Shown in pieces: positions 1 to 9,882 of a stretch of 64,000 nucleotides of DNA (its first letter is position 1; each line of letters starts with the position of its first letter). Under the pieces are notes generated by a model. The model did not search any database. It saw nothing but the letters and a program-made list of their open reading frames with translations, and was not told where the DNA came from. Origin of the DNA: Alphaproteobacteria bacterium (GTDB lineage: Bacteria; Pseudomonadota; Alphaproteobacteria; Rickettsiales; SXRF01); contig JANYBV010000018.1 of the NCBI GenBank assembly GCA_025360605.1, positions 1-64,000 of the forward strand, read 5' to 3'. The translations under genes and the position numbers were made by a program.

Positions 1-41
1 CACGCCGAAGGTCGCGGGTTCGAGTCCCGTCACTCCCGCCA
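1..41 (+). tRNA. tRNA-Asp(GUC), 3' half, cut by window start
   Basis: The first bases give the end of an anticodon loop (last anticodon base C36, then A37 and C38), a 3' anticodon stem GCCG, variable loop AGGTC, T-arm GCGGG-TTCGAGT-CCCGT, acceptor strand CACTCCC, discriminator G73 and an encoded CCA. This layout matches bacterial tRNA-Asp, which has the loop CTGTCAC and G73. The 5' half lies before the window, so the isotype is inferred from the 3' half only. Confidence 0.75.
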
Positions 42-93
42 TTTTCACGATATACAGCGCCTCAGGTGTGACATGCTTATCAAAGAACAGATA

Positions 94-111
94 GTGCGGC
101 GGAAGCCGCAC
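94..111 (+). repeat. Perfect hairpin, 7-bp stem with GGAA loop
   Basis: GTGCGGC (94-100) pairs perfectly with GCCGCAC (105-111) around a GNRA-type tetraloop GGAA. It ends two bases before the partial tRNA-Asp copy. It could be a structured RNA element or a remnant of the DNA that joined the two tRNA pieces. It has no T-tract, so it is not a standard terminator. Confidence 0.6.
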
Positions 112-113
112 GG

Positions 114-154
114 CACGCCGAAGGTCGCGGGTTCGAGTCCCGTCACTCCCGCCA
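114..154 (+). repeat. Exact 41-bp duplicate of the tRNA-Asp 3' half
   Basis: These bases are identical to positions 1-41, from the last anticodon base through CCA. The bases just upstream do not form a D-arm or a matching GGGAGTG acceptor strand, so this copy is not a complete tRNA gene. A perfect 7-bp hairpin with a GGAA tetraloop (94-111) lies immediately upstream. Duplicated tRNA 3' ends are typical attachment-site scars of integrating elements; that origin is an inference, since no integrase is present in the window. Confidence 0.85.
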
Positions 155-382
155 AAGCAATAAAATGCGGCTGTTTTTCCATCAATGATTTTGTGTCTAC
201 AACAAGCGTGCTTTACGCATTGAAAAATGCCAGAGTTTTTAGCATGAACTCCCATCAGGGCTTTAAAGAGCGAAGCTCGCATCACCACAGGTGACACCAT
301 GATGCCACAATGCTAAAAATCTCGTTGTGCGGCCCATAAAATCCTTTATTAGTAGCTCAACTTTAGCTATGTTTTAAAAATT
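155..382. other. Non-coding stretch upstream of nuoA
   Basis: No convincing gene was found between the tRNA-Asp duplicate and nuoA. The stretch holds an inverted repeat (236-245 and 310-319) and a small GAGC-GAA-GCTC hairpin near 270. The nuo promoter should lie here or in the upstream leader, but no clear -35/-10 pair stands out. The bases directly before nuoA (about 350-382) are A+T-rich and lack a strong Shine-Dalgarno sequence. Confidence 0.5.
236..319. repeat. 10-bp inverted repeat with 64-base spacer
   Basis: TTTTTAGCAT at 236-245 is the exact reverse complement of ATGCTAAAAA at 310-319. The spacer contains further short self-complementary stretches. It may mark the ends of a small palindromic element or the closing stem of a structured leader upstream of nuo. 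Function is unknown. Confidence 0.5.
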
Positions 383-748
383 ATGGATCACGTCGTCGTA
401 CAATATTTTCCTATTCTTGTTTTTCTGGCAATTGCCTCTGGCCTTGCGGTGCTTATGGCATTTGCGCCGATGGCGGTCGGCCGTCAGAAGCCTGACAGCG
501 AAAAAACTTCGTCCTACGAATGTGGATTTGAGCCTTTCGGCGATGCGCGGGGTAAGTTCGACGTACGTTTTTACCTCGTTGCCATCCTTTTTATTATTTT
601 TGATCTGGAAGTGGCTTTTTTATTCCCATGGGCGGTATCGCTCGGGAAAATTGGTGAATTTGGTTTCTGGTCGATGATGGGATTCCTTTTTGTGCTGGCC
701 ATTGGTTTTGTCTATGAATGGAAAAAAGGCGCATTGGAATGGGAATAA
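383..748 (+). CDS. nuoA: NADH-quinone oxidoreductase subunit A
   Basis: Membrane subunit of complex I (ND3 family), placed near the quinone site at the junction of the two arms. The 121-residue length is normal. Three hydrophobic segments lie at about 7-30, 66-88 and 93-113. The long loop holds the conserved Cys47 in a SYECGFEP context, and the second helix carries the family acidic pair Asp74/Glu76 ([11 protein letters not shown]). It is the first gene of a complete nuoA-N cluster and overlaps nuoB by 10 bases when nuoB starts at 739. The start at 383 follows A+T-rich leader DNA without a strong ribosome site. Confidence 0.96.
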   Translation: MDHVVVQYFPILVFLAIASGLAVLMAFAPMAVGRQKPDSEKTSSYECGFEPFGDARGKFDVRFYLVAILFIIFDLEVAFLFPWAVSLGKIGEFGFWSMMGFLFVLAIGFVYEWKKGALEWE

Positions 749-1284
749 CTTATATTGATTCTGCCCGCCCGATTCCACCAGGCGCCGATCAGGATGCTTT
801 GCTCGATCAGGTCTATGACGAATTTAACAACAAAGGTTTTGTGGTTGCCAGTCTCGACAACCTTGCCAACTGGGCGCGGACAGGTTCGCTCTGGCCGATG
901 ACGTTTGGTTTGGCGTGTTGCGCAGTGGAGATGATGCAGGCAGCCGCATCGCGCTACGACATGGATCGTTTTGGGGTGGTATTTCGCCCAAGTCCGCGTC
1001 AGTCGGACGTGATGATTGTTGCCGGTACGTTGTGCAATAAAATGGCTCCGGCGCTGCGCAAGGTCTATGACCAGATGGCGGAGCCGCGCTGGGTGATTTC
1101 CATGGGAAGCTGCGCCAATGGCGGCGGCTATTACCACTATTCCTATTCCGTGGTGCGCGGTTGTGACCGTATCGTTCCTGTGGATATCTATGTTCCCGGA
1201 TGCCCGCCAACGGCTGAGGCGCTGATGTATGGTATTTTGCAGTTACAGAAAAAAATCCGCCGCACAGGGACGATCGTTCGATGA
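739..1284 (+). CDS. nuoB: NADH-quinone oxidoreductase subunit B
   Basis: Carries iron-sulfur cluster N2, the last electron carrier before quinone in complex I. From the ATG at 739 the protein has 181 residues, and the N2 ligands are visible as the adjacent Cys60-Cys61 (LACCAVEM), Cys125 (GSCANGGG) and Cys155 (VPGCPPT). An in-frame ATG at 718 would add seven residues and deepen the overlap with nuoA. I prefer 739 because it gives a short stop/start overlap and an AAGG sequence lies about 10 bases upstream. It overlaps nuoC by 4 bases (ATGA). Confidence 0.95.
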   Translation: MGITYIDSARPIPPGADQDALLDQVYDEFNNKGFVVASLDNLANWARTGSLWPMTFGLACCAVEMMQAAASRYDMDRFGVVFRPSPRQSDVMIVAGTLCNKMAPALRKVYDQMAEPRWVISMGSCANGGGYYHYSYSVVRGCDRIVPVDIYVPGCPPTAEALMYGILQLQKKIRRTGTIVR

Positions 1285-1886
1285 CCGAAACTAATCAGGG
1301 ATGGACTATTGACCAAACGCGCCTACCGGAGTTTTCTGCCTCGGCGGAGATGATCGCTGGCGAACTGGTGCTGCGCACCACCCGTGCACAGGTTGTTGCG
1401 CTTCTTACCTACCTTCGTGACGACGCCGATTGCCTGTTTAAACAGCTGGTTGATGTGGCCGGTGTTGATTATCCAGACAGGGCAGAGCGTTTCGATGTAG
1501 TATACCAGCTGTTAAGCCTGAAACACAATGTGCGCGTACGCGTTAAAGTCGCGACTGATGATAAAACGCCTGTGTCATCCGTGGTATCCGTGTTTTCCAG
1601 CGCCAACTGGTTTGAGCGCGAAGTATGGGATATGTACGGTGTGTATTTTTCCGATCATCCGGATTTACGCCGCATTCTGACGGACTACGGCTTTGACGGC
1701 CATCCGCAACGCAAGGATTTCCCGCTGACAGGGTATGTCGAGCTGCGCTATGATGTGGAGCAAAAGCGCGTGGTCTATGAACCGGTGAAGCTCAATCAGG
1801 CTTATCGTAGTTTTGATTATTTAAGCCCGTGGGAAGGTCCCAATTATGTGTTGCCGGGCGATGAAAAGGCCACTGGCAGCAAATAA
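1281..1886 (+). CDS. nuoC: NADH-quinone oxidoreductase subunit C
   Basis: Peripheral-arm 30-kDa subunit of complex I, without cofactors, which packs against NuoD and NuoB. The family signature spans about residues 112-151: [10 protein letters not shown], then HPDLRRIL, then [12 protein letters not shown]. Its 201 residues are normal for a stand-alone NuoC; nuoC and nuoD are separate here. The ATGA overlap with nuoB implies coupled translation. Two bases separate it from the inserted acetyltransferase gene rather than from nuoD. Confidence 0.96.
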   Translation: MTETNQGWTIDQTRLPEFSASAEMIAGELVLRTTRAQVVALLTYLRDDADCLFKQLVDVAGVDYPDRAERFDVVYQLLSLKHNVRVRVKVATDDKTPVSSVVSVFSSANWFEREVWDMYGVYFSDHPDLRRILTDYGFDGHPQRKDFPLTGYVELRYDVEQKRVVYEPVKLNQAYRSFDYLSPWEGPNYVLPGDEKATGSK

Positions 1887-1888
1887 CG

Positions 1889-2395
1889 ATGGTCAAAAAA
1901 GCGCCCTTTACACTGCGTGAGGCCCGACTCGAAGACTTTGAAGAAATTTACGATATATTCTGCAAGGTATTGAGTGAGGGAAAGACGTATTCCTATACCA
2001 CTCAGGAAATGACGCCAGACCGTAGCCTTGCCTACTGGATTTCTGCTCCGGGCACACATTGCTTCGTTGCCGATATTGATGGCAAGGTGGCCGGTGTGGC
2101 TGCCATCCGCCCGCACCGCACGGGGCGCGCTGGCCATGTGGCCAACGCCTCCTTCATTGTCCACCCCAGTTACCGCCGTCTTGGCATTGCCCGCGCATTG
2201 GGGGAATGGGCGCTTAAATACGCTAAAAAACAAAAATACAAAGCTATGCAGTTTAACTTCGTGGTGAGTGTTAATGAAGTGGCGGTCAAGTTATGGAAAT
2301 CACTTGGCTTTACCATTGTTGGAACCTTGCCTGAAGGTTTTCAGCATGCTACTAAAGGTTTGGTGGATGTTTATATCATGCACCAGTTCTTATAA
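1889..2395 (+). CDS. GNAT-family N-acetyltransferase inserted between nuoC and nuoD
   Basis: A 168-residue GNAT-fold enzyme that would transfer an acetyl group from acetyl-CoA to an amine; the substrate is unknown. The acetyl-CoA loop is RRLGIA at residues 96-101, preceded by a beta-strand (NASFIVHPSYRR). The later N-x-x-A-x-x-L-W-x-x-x-GF pattern (129-141) is also typical of the fold. It starts 2 bases after nuoC and is followed by an 86-base gap before nuoD. The tight spacing points to co-transcription with nuo. Whether it acts on complex I, on a ribosomal protein or on a small molecule cannot be told. Confidence 0.88.
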   Translation: MVKKAPFTLREARLEDFEEIYDIFCKVLSEGKTYSYTTQEMTPDRSLAYWISAPGTHCFVADIDGKVAGVAAIRPHRTGRAGHVANASFIVHPSYRRLGIARALGEWALKYAKKQKYKAMQFNFVVSVNEVAVKLWKSLGFTIVGTLPEGFQHATKGLVDVYIMHQFL

Positions 2396-2481
2396 ATTAA
2401 CGCCAAAGCCGCTAAAAGACTGAATGATAACTAAACGAGAATCGGATATACTACGCTTCTAAAAAGAATGGTGAGTTTAAC

Positions 2482-3681
2482 ATGACGGAAAAACAGGCAC
2501 ATTCGCCTAAGGTAGAGCTTAAAAATCTTACGCTGAACTTTGGTCCTCAGCATCCGGCTGCGCATGGGGTGTTGCGTCTGGTTCTGGAAATGGACGGCGA
2601 GGTGGTTGAGCGCGCCGATCCGCATATTGGCTTGTTGCACCGTGGTACGGAAAAGCTGATCGAGCATAAAACCTACCTGCAGGCGCTGCCGTACTTCGAC
2701 CGCCTTGACTATGTCTCGCCAATGAATCAGGAGCATTGCTACTCTCTGGCTGTTGAAAAATTACTTGGGTGCAATGTTCCTTTGCGCGCACAATATATTC
2801 GCGTGTTGTTTTCCGAATTGACCCGTATCTTAAACCATATTCTTAACATTACCACGCAAGCGCTTGATGTTGGGGCGATGACGCCGCTGCTGTGGATGTT
2901 TGAAGAACGTGAAAAAATATTGGAATTTTACGAACGCGCCTCCGGTGCGCGCTTCCATTCGGCCTACATCCGTCCGGGTGGGGTGCATCAGGATATTCCT
3001 ACCGGCATGGACAAGGATATCTATGCCTTTGCGGAAGGTTTCAGCAAGTACATCGACGATGTAGACCATCTGCTCACTGAAAACCGTATATGGAAACAGC
3101 GCTTGGTAGATATCGGCGTGGTGAGCGCAGCGCAGGCGATGGACTGGGGCTTTACCGGCCCGATGTTGCGCGGTTCAGGCATTGCGTGGGATTTACGCAA
3201 AAGCCAGCCTTACGATGTCTATGACCAGCTTGATTTTGATATTCCTGTCGGCATCAACGGTGATTGCTATGACCGTTATCTGGTGCGTATGGAAGAAATG
3301 CGCCAGTCGCTTCATATCATCAAACAGTGCCTCGACAAAATGCCCAAAGGCCCGATCGTCACTGATGATCCGAGGGTAGCGCCGCCGAAACGCGGTGCCA
3401 TGAAGCAATCCATGGAAGCGCTGATCAATCACTTCAAGCTCTACAGTGAAGGCTACCATGTGCCTGTAGGGGAAACTTACACTGCTGTGGAAGCGCCTAA
3501 GGGTGAATTCGGTGTATACCTGATTTCTGATGGTACCAATAAGCCTTACCGTTGCCGAATTCACGCGCCTGGGTTTGCCCATCTGCAGGCCCTTGATTTC
3601 ATGACTAAGGGACACATGCTGGCGGACGTGGTAGCTGTTATCGGAACCATGGATATCGTGTTTGGCGAGATTGACCGATGA
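2482..3681 (+). CDS. nuoD: NADH-quinone oxidoreductase subunit D
   Basis: The 49-kDa subunit of complex I, which with NuoB forms the quinone-binding pocket. At 399 residues it has normal length. Near the N-terminus are the conserved [10 protein letters not shown] (residues 21-30) and the [12 protein letters not shown] stretch, which line the quinone site, and the C-terminus ends with the family pattern [12 protein letters not shown]. An 86-base gap precedes it; a GGTGAG ribosome site lies just before the ATG. It overlaps the next, non-nuo gene by 4 bases (ATGA). Confidence 0.96.
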   Translation: MTEKQAHSPKVELKNLTLNFGPQHPAAHGVLRLVLEMDGEVVERADPHIGLLHRGTEKLIEHKTYLQALPYFDRLDYVSPMNQEHCYSLAVEKLLGCNVPLRAQYIRVLFSELTRILNHILNITTQALDVGAMTPLLWMFEEREKILEFYERASGARFHSAYIRPGGVHQDIPTGMDKDIYAFAEGFSKYIDDVDHLLTENRIWKQRLVDIGVVSAAQAMDWGFTGPMLRGSGIAWDLRKSQPYDVYDQLDFDIPVGINGDCYDRYLVRMEEMRQSLHIIKQCLDKMPKGPIVTDDPRVAPPKRGAMKQSMEALINHFKLYSEGYHVPVGETYTAVEAPKGEFGVYLISDGTNKPYRCRIHAPGFAHLQALDFMTKGHMLADVVAVIGTMDIVFGEIDR

Positions 3682-4355
3682 AAAAAAAGCAGTGGGTGTT
3701 ATGGATGGGCTTCATTTCGGCGATGGTTTTTACCGTCCCTGCTGCCTATGCTAATCCGCTATTAAATAAGGATGCGACGAATACGGCGCCAGAACCGCCA
3801 CCACAAAATATGCCTGAGATGCCCAAGCCTCAATCGCCGCCTCCGGCTGTGCAGGAAGTAGCTATTCCACCGCTGCCGCCGGCGCTTCCCTGTAAGCCTC
3901 AATGGATTTATGGTCTTTGGGAATTGCAGCGCTTGTACGAATCGCCGCTTGGAACCGAAACCCAAGCATACAATACGAATCCCATCCAGTACATAGCGTT
4001 TGGCAAGGATTCAAAATTCTACCGTTTTAATGCGGGTAAAAACCGCTTGGATCCGCAGGTGGTGATAAACACAATGCGGCAACACGCAGGTGCCCTCCTG
4101 CAATTCCTTCTGCAGGATGCCGGTATGCTCTATATTTATCAGGATCGCGTCGCAACTGATACGATGGTATGCTTTATCGTTGCAGAAACAAGGCCGCCAT
4201 TTGGAGCGGGGAATATGTTGCTGATGCCACCAAAGGGACAAGTCAACGGACGCCTGATTAAACAATATAAGAAAGTATGGCCGCCAAAGCCGCAACCGCA
4301 ACAAGCACCGCAACCTGCCCCAAGGCCAACTTACCGTCATTTCGGCGGACGTTAA
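3678..4355 (+). CDS. Secreted proline-rich hypothetical protein within nuo operon
   Basis: I do not recognise a family. The 225 residues begin with a Sec signal peptide (KKK, a hydrophobic stretch, then a likely AYA cut near residue 25). A proline-rich linker follows (about 37-75), then a central domain (about 76-195) with Trp, Tyr and two Cys residues, and a basic proline/glutamine-rich tail ending YRHFGGR. The product should be periplasmic. The start codon overlaps the nuoD stop by 4 bases, so translation is probably coupled to a core complex I subunit. A lipobox is not seen. It could be an accessory or assembly factor or simply a passenger gene. Confidence 0.8.
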   Translation: MKKKQWVLWMGFISAMVFTVPAAYANPLLNKDATNTAPEPPPQNMPEMPKPQSPPPAVQEVAIPPLPPALPCKPQWIYGLWELQRLYESPLGTETQAYNTNPIQYIAFGKDSKFYRFNAGKNRLDPQVVINTMRQHAGALLQFLLQDAGMLYIYQDRVATDTMVCFIVAETRPPFGAGNMLLMPPKGQVNGRLIKQYKKVWPPKPQPQQAPQPAPRPTYRHFGGR

Positions 4356-4398
4356 ATACCTATTGCAAATACAATACAACTATCGGTAATAAAGCACT

Positions 4399-5013
4399 AT
4401 GACTGGAAAAATTCACTTTAAAGAAAATAGCGGGCCTTCGGTGTTTGCCTTTACCACCGAGAATTTTCGCCATGCCCAGCAAATCATTGGTCGTTATCCT
4501 GAAGGCAAGGTGCAAAGCGCGTTGATGCCGTTATTGACTTTGGCCCAAAAGCAAAATGCTGGCTGGCTGCCCAAGTCGGCGATGGATTATATTGCCATGA
4601 TGCTGGCATTGCCGCCCGTGCGTGTCTATGAGGTGGCATCGTTTTACACGATGTATAATCTGGAGCCTGTGGGTCGTTATGTGATCGAATTATGTACGAC
4701 AACGCCATGCTGGCTGCGTGGGTCGGATGCTATTGTTGCTGCCTGTGAAAAACATTTGGGAATTAAATGCGGTGAAACGACCGTGGACGGTCAGTTTACG
4801 CTTCGTGAAGTGGAATGTCTTGGTGCGTGCGTGAATGCGCCAATGTGTCAGGTGGATGAAGGATATTATGAAGATTTAACGCCTGAAAGCGTTGTCAAAT
4901 TGATTGATGCGTTCGCAAATGGTGAAGCACCACCGGTTGGCCCGCAAAATGGCCGGAAAAGTTCTGAGCCGTTGGCTGCATTTGCAACCTCAAAGCCCAT
5001 GGAGCATAAGTAA
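4399..5013 (+). CDS. nuoE: NADH-quinone oxidoreductase subunit E
   Basis: The 24-kDa subunit of the NADH-oxidising module; it binds the [2Fe-2S] cluster N1a. The ligands are visible as Cys99 and Cys104 (CTTTPC) and Cys140 and Cys144 (CLGAC), the usual Cx4C...Cx3C spacing. At 204 residues it carries a C-terminal tail past the cluster domain, as many alphaproteobacterial NuoE proteins do. The stop overlaps the nuoF start in TAATG, indicating coupled translation. Confidence 0.96.
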   Translation: MTGKIHFKENSGPSVFAFTTENFRHAQQIIGRYPEGKVQSALMPLLTLAQKQNAGWLPKSAMDYIAMMLALPPVRVYEVASFYTMYNLEPVGRYVIELCTTTPCWLRGSDAIVAACEKHLGIKCGETTVDGQFTLREVECLGACVNAPMCQVDEGYYEDLTPESVVKLIDAFANGEAPPVGPQNGRKSSEPLAAFATSKPMEHK

Positions 5014-6290
5014 TGCTTGCAGATAAAGACCGAATTTTTACGAATCTCTACGGTTTTGATGACTGGAAGTTGGCTGGCGCGCGTGCGCGCGGCGACTGGG
5101 AAAATACCATCAAGATTCTTGATAAAGGCCCTGAAGCTATCATTGAAGAAGTCAAAGCATCCGGATTGCGCGGCCGCGGTGGTGCAGGGTTTTCTACGGG
5201 TATTAAATGGTCGTTCATGCCGAAAAAATCCGATGGAAGACCGTCTTACCTTGTCGTGAATGCTGACGAAGGTGAACCGGGAACCTGCAAAGACCGTGAC
5301 ATGATGCGCCATGAGCCGCACAAGCTGATCGAGGGATGCCTGATTGCGTGTTTTGCCATGCGTGCCGTTGCGACATATATTTATATTCGCGGTGAATTTG
5401 CAGAAGAAGCTAACCGTCTGGAATATGCAATTGCCGAAGCGTATGAAGCGGGTTTGATCGGTAAAAATGCCTGTGGCAGCGGGTTTGACTGCGATATGTA
5501 CGTGCATCGTGGTGCAGGTGCCTATATCTGCGGGGAAGAAACTGCTTTGATCGAATCGCTAGAAGGCAAAAAAGGTCAGCCGCGTTTAAAACCACCGTTT
5601 CCGGCGGCGTGTGGCGTCTGGGGATGCCCCACCACGGTCAATAACGTGGAAAGTATTGCTGTAGTACCAACGATTTTGCGTCGTGGTCCTGCGTGGTTTG
5701 CGGGCATTGGCCGCCCCAATAACACGGGTACCAAGGTGTTTTGTATTTCCGGTCACGTTAATACACCGTGTAACGTAGAAGAAGAGATGGGGATTCCCCT
5801 ACGTGAACTGATTGAAAAACATGCCGGTGGAGTGCGTGGCGGCTGGGATAACCTGCTTGCCATTATTCCGGGTGGGTCTTCTGTTCCGTTGTTGCCAAAA
5901 GATATCTGCGATACGGTGTTGATGGACTTCGACAGTCTGCGTAATGTGCGTTCAGGGCTTGGAACGGCGGCAGTGATCGTCATGGATAAAAGCACGGATG
6001 TGGTGCGTGCGATTGCACGCTTATCTAAATTTTATATGCATGAATCATGCGGTCAGTGTACACCGTGCCGTGAAGGCACCGGTTGGCTGTGGCGCATGAT
6101 GGACCGCATGGCAAAAGGGCAGGCGGAGATCGCAGAGATTGACCAGATGCTCGATGTCGCCGGCCGTATCGAAGGGCACACGATTTGTGCGCTGGGTGAT
6201 GCAGCGGCGTGGCCAGTGCAGGGACTTGTTCGGCACTTTCGCGGCGAAATTGAAAAACGCATACAGAATTATGTGAAGAAGGCCGCATGA
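5013..6290 (+). CDS. nuoF: NADH-quinone oxidoreductase subunit F
   Basis: The 51-kDa subunit, which binds NADH, FMN and the [4Fe-4S] cluster N3. The glycine-rich nucleotide loop is GRGGAGF at 54-60, followed by the [13 protein letters not shown] stretch. Cluster ligands are Cys346, Cys349 and Cys352 in [11 protein letters not shown], plus Cys392 in HTICALG. At 425 residues it has the expected length. The start codon overlaps the nuoE stop. It is separated from nuoG by a small inserted gene. Confidence 0.97.
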   Translation: MLADKDRIFTNLYGFDDWKLAGARARGDWENTIKILDKGPEAIIEEVKASGLRGRGGAGFSTGIKWSFMPKKSDGRPSYLVVNADEGEPGTCKDRDMMRHEPHKLIEGCLIACFAMRAVATYIYIRGEFAEEANRLEYAIAEAYEAGLIGKNACGSGFDCDMYVHRGAGAYICGEETALIESLEGKKGQPRLKPPFPAACGVWGCPTTVNNVESIAVVPTILRRGPAWFAGIGRPNNTGTKVFCISGHVNTPCNVEEEMGIPLRELIEKHAGGVRGGWDNLLAIIPGGSSVPLLPKDICDTVLMDFDSLRNVRSGLGTAAVIVMDKSTDVVRAIARLSKFYMHESCGQCTPCREGTGWLWRMMDRMAKGQAEIAEIDQMLDVAGRIEGHTICALGDAAAWPVQGLVRHFRGEIEKRIQNYVKKAA

Positions 6291-6356
6291 TAAAAATACA
6301 TACATTATTTACTAAACTGTGGCATACACAGACACGTAAAAATTGGAGGGTTTTTC

Positions 6357-6701
6357 ATGGCTAAAGTTCTATTGAGGATTGCAGGGCTAAACGGTCAGTT
6401 GGTTCTCTTGGCTGACCGTGTCATTATTACACGTGATGGAATTTTAAATATGTTCACTTTTGGATTTAATTCAAAACGTGAAATACCGCTTTCGGCCATA
6501 TCAGAAGTGGTATTTCGTAATGCCACTATTTTTACTCCGGGGCATATCGAATTTGTTCGCAGCGGCCGAAGTCAGGACGAGCGAAAAAGTGCCAAGCATA
6601 GCACGGTAAAATTCCGCAAATTGCAGGGGCAAAAGTTCGAAGAATTCAAAGAAAAAATTTTCGAGATGATGGAGCAGTCATCCCGTCAGCGAACCAAATA
6701 A
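6357..6701 (+). CDS. Small PH-like hypothetical protein between nuoF and nuoG
   Basis: This 114-residue protein starts with alternating strands (KVLLRIAGLNGQLVLLADRV), then a stretch resembling bacterial pleckstrin-homology-like domains: a beta-turn with an aromatic-rich segment, then IPLSAISEVVFR, then HIEFVRSG. It ends in a charged amphipathic helix (FEEFKEKIFEMME). No membrane segment or Cys is present. A good GGAGG ribosome site precedes the ATG. The fold assignment rests on pattern only. The 66-base gap after nuoF could hold a promoter, so it may not be strictly co-transcribed. Confidence 0.75.
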   Translation: MAKVLLRIAGLNGQLVLLADRVIITRDGILNMFTFGFNSKREIPLSAISEVVFRNATIFTPGHIEFVRSGRSQDERKSAKHSTVKFRKLQGQKFEEFKEKIFEMMEQSSRQRTK

Positions 6702-6726
6702 TATAATCAACAGCAACGTTTTATTT

Positions 6727-8796
6727 ATGCCAAAGCTTACCATCGACGGACAGGAAATTGAAGTAGAGCAGGGCACTGTACTTATACAGGCCTGTGAGCA
6801 GCTTGGTATCGAAATACCGCGCTTTTGCTATCATGAACGCTTAGCGATTGCCGGTAATTGCCGTATGTGTCTGGTGGAAGTGTCGCCGGGCCCCCCTAAA
6901 CCTCAGGCTTCGTGTGCGCTACCTTGTGCCGATGGCATGGTAGTAAAGACCAATTCACCGATGGTGAAGAAAGCGCGTGAAGGCGTAATGGAATTTCTTC
7001 TGATCAACCATCCGCTCGATTGCCCTATCTGCGATCAGGGCGGGGAATGTGATTTGCAAGATCAGGCCATGCACTATGGTGCGGGCACCAGCCGATATAG
7101 TGAACATAAGCGTGCAGTCGAAGACAAGTATATGGGGCCGCTGATTAAAACCCAGATGACGCGCTGTATCCATTGCACACGTTGCATCCGTTTTTCCACC
7201 GAAATTGCCGGTGTGCCTGAGTTGGGCGCGTTTGGACGCGGGGAACATATGGAAGTGGGGACGTATGTAGAGCAGAGCATTACCTCCGAACTTTCGGGTA
7301 ATCTGGTGGATATATGCCCAGTTGGCGCCCTGACTTCTAAGCCTTATGCCTTCGTTTCCCGTCCATGGGAACTAAAAAAAACAGAATCGATCGATGTTCT
7401 TGACGCGGTCGGTTCTAGCATTCGTATCGACAGCCGTGGGCAGTCTGTGCTGCGTGTGCTGCCGCGTGTCAACGAAGCGGTGAATGAAGAATGGATTTCG
7501 GATAAAACCCGCCATGCGTGCGATGGCCTGCGCGTTCAGCGCCTTGATCGGCCCTACATTCGCAATACCGAAGGTAAGCTGGTGGAAGCGTCATGGCAGG
7601 AAGCGTTCACGCTCATCACGGAATGGTTCCGTCTGATTCCGCCGGAAGAAATCGGCGCCATTGCCGGAAATCTTGCCTGCATGGAAAGCATGATGGCACT
7701 ACGTGATTTGTTAGACAGTGTCGGTGTGTTCAACCGTGATTGTCGTTCCGATGGTGCAATGTTGGATTCCCAACGCTCCCATTACCTGTTCAATACCACC
7801 ATCGCCGGTATCGAACAGGCGGATGTGTGTCTGCTGATCGGCACCAACCCGCGCCGTGAAGCTGCGATGGTCAATGCCCGTATCCGCAAGGCATGGCGCG
7901 CAGGTGGTTTGCGCGTGCATCTCGTTGGAGCGGAGGTGGATCTCACCTATCCATACGAATATCTCGGCAACGATGCACGTATCCTGTCTGAGATACTGGA
8001 TGGCCGCGACCCGCTGGCGCAGGAACTTGCAAATGCCAAAAACCCGATGATCATTCTGGGGGCTAGCGTTATGGGCCGTCCTGATGCTGATGAAATTTTT
8101 ACCGCTGCTAAATCCATTGCCCAGAAATATAATATGGTCAAAGAGGGGTGGAATGGTTTCAACGTATTGAACCATGCTGCGTCACGTGTTGGTGGTATGG
8201 ATATAGGTTTCCTGCCAACGCCAGAAGGCAAAGATATCAATAAAATGATAGATGACTGCCGCCGCGAGGAAATGAAGTTAGTTTACTTACTTGGTGCCGA
8301 TGATTTCGATATGGGATTGCTTGGAAACGCATTTGTCATTTATCAGGGGCATCATGGCGATGAAGGTGCGCACCGCGCCGATATTGTTTTACCCGGAGCG
8401 GCCTATACTGAAAAAGAGGCGACCTATGTCAATCTTGAAGGCCGCGTACAGCGTACCAAGCGTGCGGTATTCCCGCCAGGGCAGGCTAAGGAAGACTGGG
8501 CTATTATCCGTGCATTGTCTGATGCGTTAGGCAAGCCGCTGCCGTACAACACGCTGGAGCAACTCCATGCGCGTATGGCAAAAGTTGCTCCGCATCTTGT
8601 GAACGTGAACGACATAACACCGGCAACGTGGCTTCCCCTACCTGAACTGCGTGAGCGCTTCCGTATTTCTGATTTGCCATTGTCCGAATACATCCTGAAT
8701 TTTTATATGACGGATCCTATTAGTCGTGCATCTAAAACCATGGCGGAGTGCGTGCGTGAGTTGTCAAATTCAGCTAACTTACTAAGGGTGGCGTAG
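6727..8796 (+). CDS. nuoG: NADH-quinone oxidoreductase subunit G
   Basis: The 75-kDa subunit that relays electrons through several clusters. A [2Fe-2S] ferredoxin domain at the N-terminus has Cys34, Cys45, Cys48 and a further Cys in ASCALPC (63 or 67). The N5 ligands are His95, Cys99, Cys102 and Cys108, and the N4 ligands are Cys147, Cys150, Cys153 and Cys197. The rest is a molybdopterin-oxidoreductase-like domain without a cofactor role. Its 689 residues suit the alphaproteobacterial and mitochondrial form. The stop lies one base before nuoH. Confidence 0.97.
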   Translation: MPKLTIDGQEIEVEQGTVLIQACEQLGIEIPRFCYHERLAIAGNCRMCLVEVSPGPPKPQASCALPCADGMVVKTNSPMVKKAREGVMEFLLINHPLDCPICDQGGECDLQDQAMHYGAGTSRYSEHKRAVEDKYMGPLIKTQMTRCIHCTRCIRFSTEIAGVPELGAFGRGEHMEVGTYVEQSITSELSGNLVDICPVGALTSKPYAFVSRPWELKKTESIDVLDAVGSSIRIDSRGQSVLRVLPRVNEAVNEEWISDKTRHACDGLRVQRLDRPYIRNTEGKLVEASWQEAFTLITEWFRLIPPEEIGAIAGNLACMESMMALRDLLDSVGVFNRDCRSDGAMLDSQRSHYLFNTTIAGIEQADVCLLIGTNPRREAAMVNARIRKAWRAGGLRVHLVGAEVDLTYPYEYLGNDARILSEILDGRDPLAQELANAKNPMIILGASVMGRPDADEIFTAAKSIAQKYNMVKEGWNGFNVLNHAASRVGGMDIGFLPTPEGKDINKMIDDCRREEMKLVYLLGADDFDMGLLGNAFVIYQGHHGDEGAHRADIVLPGAAYTEKEATYVNLEGRVQRTKRAVFPPGQAKEDWAIIRALSDALGKPLPYNTLEQLHARMAKVAPHLVNVNDITPATWLPLPELRERFRISDLPLSEYILNFYMTDPISRASKTMAECVRELSNSANLLRVA

Positions 8797-8797
8797 C

Positions 8798-9847
8798 ATG
8801 ACATTTGCAGCGTTTATTACTCTTATCTGGCCGGTATTGTATATTAGCGGCAAGATATTGATCGTGGTGGTGCCCCTGCTTATTTGTATGGCTATGCTGA
8901 CCTACTTTGAACGCAAGGTCATTGCCGCGATGCAACTGCGTAAAGGCCCCAACGTGGTTGGGTTCTTCGGGCTTCTACAGCCGTTTGCTGACGGGGTGAA
9001 GCTGCTTTTTAAAGAAACCATTTTTCCGGCGCAGGCCAACAAGGTTATTTTTCTTCTGGCGCCCATGCTTACCTTTACGCTAGCGCTGGTCGGATGGGCA
9101 GTCATCCCGCTGACTTCCACCTTTGTCATCGCCAATATAAATGTTGGTATTCTCTATCTTTTCGCTATCTCCTCGCTTGGGGTGTACGGTATTATTATGG
9201 CAGGCTGGGCGAGTAACTCCAAATACGCTTTCCTCGGTGCCATCCGTTCGTCAGCGCAGATGGTGAGTTATGAAGTGTCCATCGGCTTTGTGATCGTTAC
9301 GGTGATATTAAATGTAGGCTCACTCAACCTCGGTGATGTTGTGCGTGCGCAGGCAGGCGGTATATCGCACTGGTTCGCCTTCAATTTCACGCTTGCGAAC
9401 GGCTTTATGCTGTTCCCTATGTTTGTCGTATTTTTTATCTCGGCCCTTGCGGAAACAAATCGCCATCCTTTCGATCTTCCGGAGGCGGAAGGTGAGTTAG
9501 TGGCGGGGTATAATGTTGAATATTCCTCGATGAGCTTTGCGCTGTTTTTCCTTGGTGAATACATGAATATGATTCTGATGAGTGGCATGATCACCATTCT
9601 GTTTTTAGGGGGGTGGCAGTCACCTTTCGATATTGCATTTTTTAATGCTATTCCTGACCTGATCTGGCTGGTGGCTAAAATTATTTTCTGCTTGTTCGTG
9701 TTCATATGGGTGCGTGCGACATTGCCCCGTTACCGTTATGATCAGCTGATGCGTCTGGGGTGGAAAGTGTTCCTGCCGCTATCGCTGGTGTGGGTGTTTT
9801 TAACCGCAGGCTATGTGGTATATTACAAGCATCCCGCTTCGATATGA
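8798..9847 (+). CDS. nuoH: NADH-quinone oxidoreductase subunit H
   Basis: ND1-family membrane subunit, which forms the entrance of the quinone chamber and links it to the proton-pumping arm. It has 349 residues and about eight membrane helices. Family signatures are [15 protein letters not shown] near residue 38 and the acidic cytoplasmic loop [20 protein letters not shown]. It starts one base after nuoG. A DedA gene is placed between it and nuoI, which are normally neighbours. Confidence 0.97.
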   Translation: MTFAAFITLIWPVLYISGKILIVVVPLLICMAMLTYFERKVIAAMQLRKGPNVVGFFGLLQPFADGVKLLFKETIFPAQANKVIFLLAPMLTFTLALVGWAVIPLTSTFVIANINVGILYLFAISSLGVYGIIMAGWASNSKYAFLGAIRSSAQMVSYEVSIGFVIVTVILNVGSLNLGDVVRAQAGGISHWFAFNFTLANGFMLFPMFVVFFISALAETNRHPFDLPEAEGELVAGYNVEYSSMSFALFFLGEYMNMILMSGMITILFLGGWQSPFDIAFFNAIPDLIWLVAKIIFCLFVFIWVRATLPRYRYDQLMRLGWKVFLPLSLVWVFLTAGYVVYYKHPASI

Positions 9848-9882
9848 TAAATGTACAATACAGTTCTGGAGACGTAATTTAA

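Noticed and set aside
73-294. 73-residue open frame running through the tRNA-Asp fragment
   Set aside because: It translates the tRNA piece and the hairpin, lacks a ribosome site and resembles no protein.
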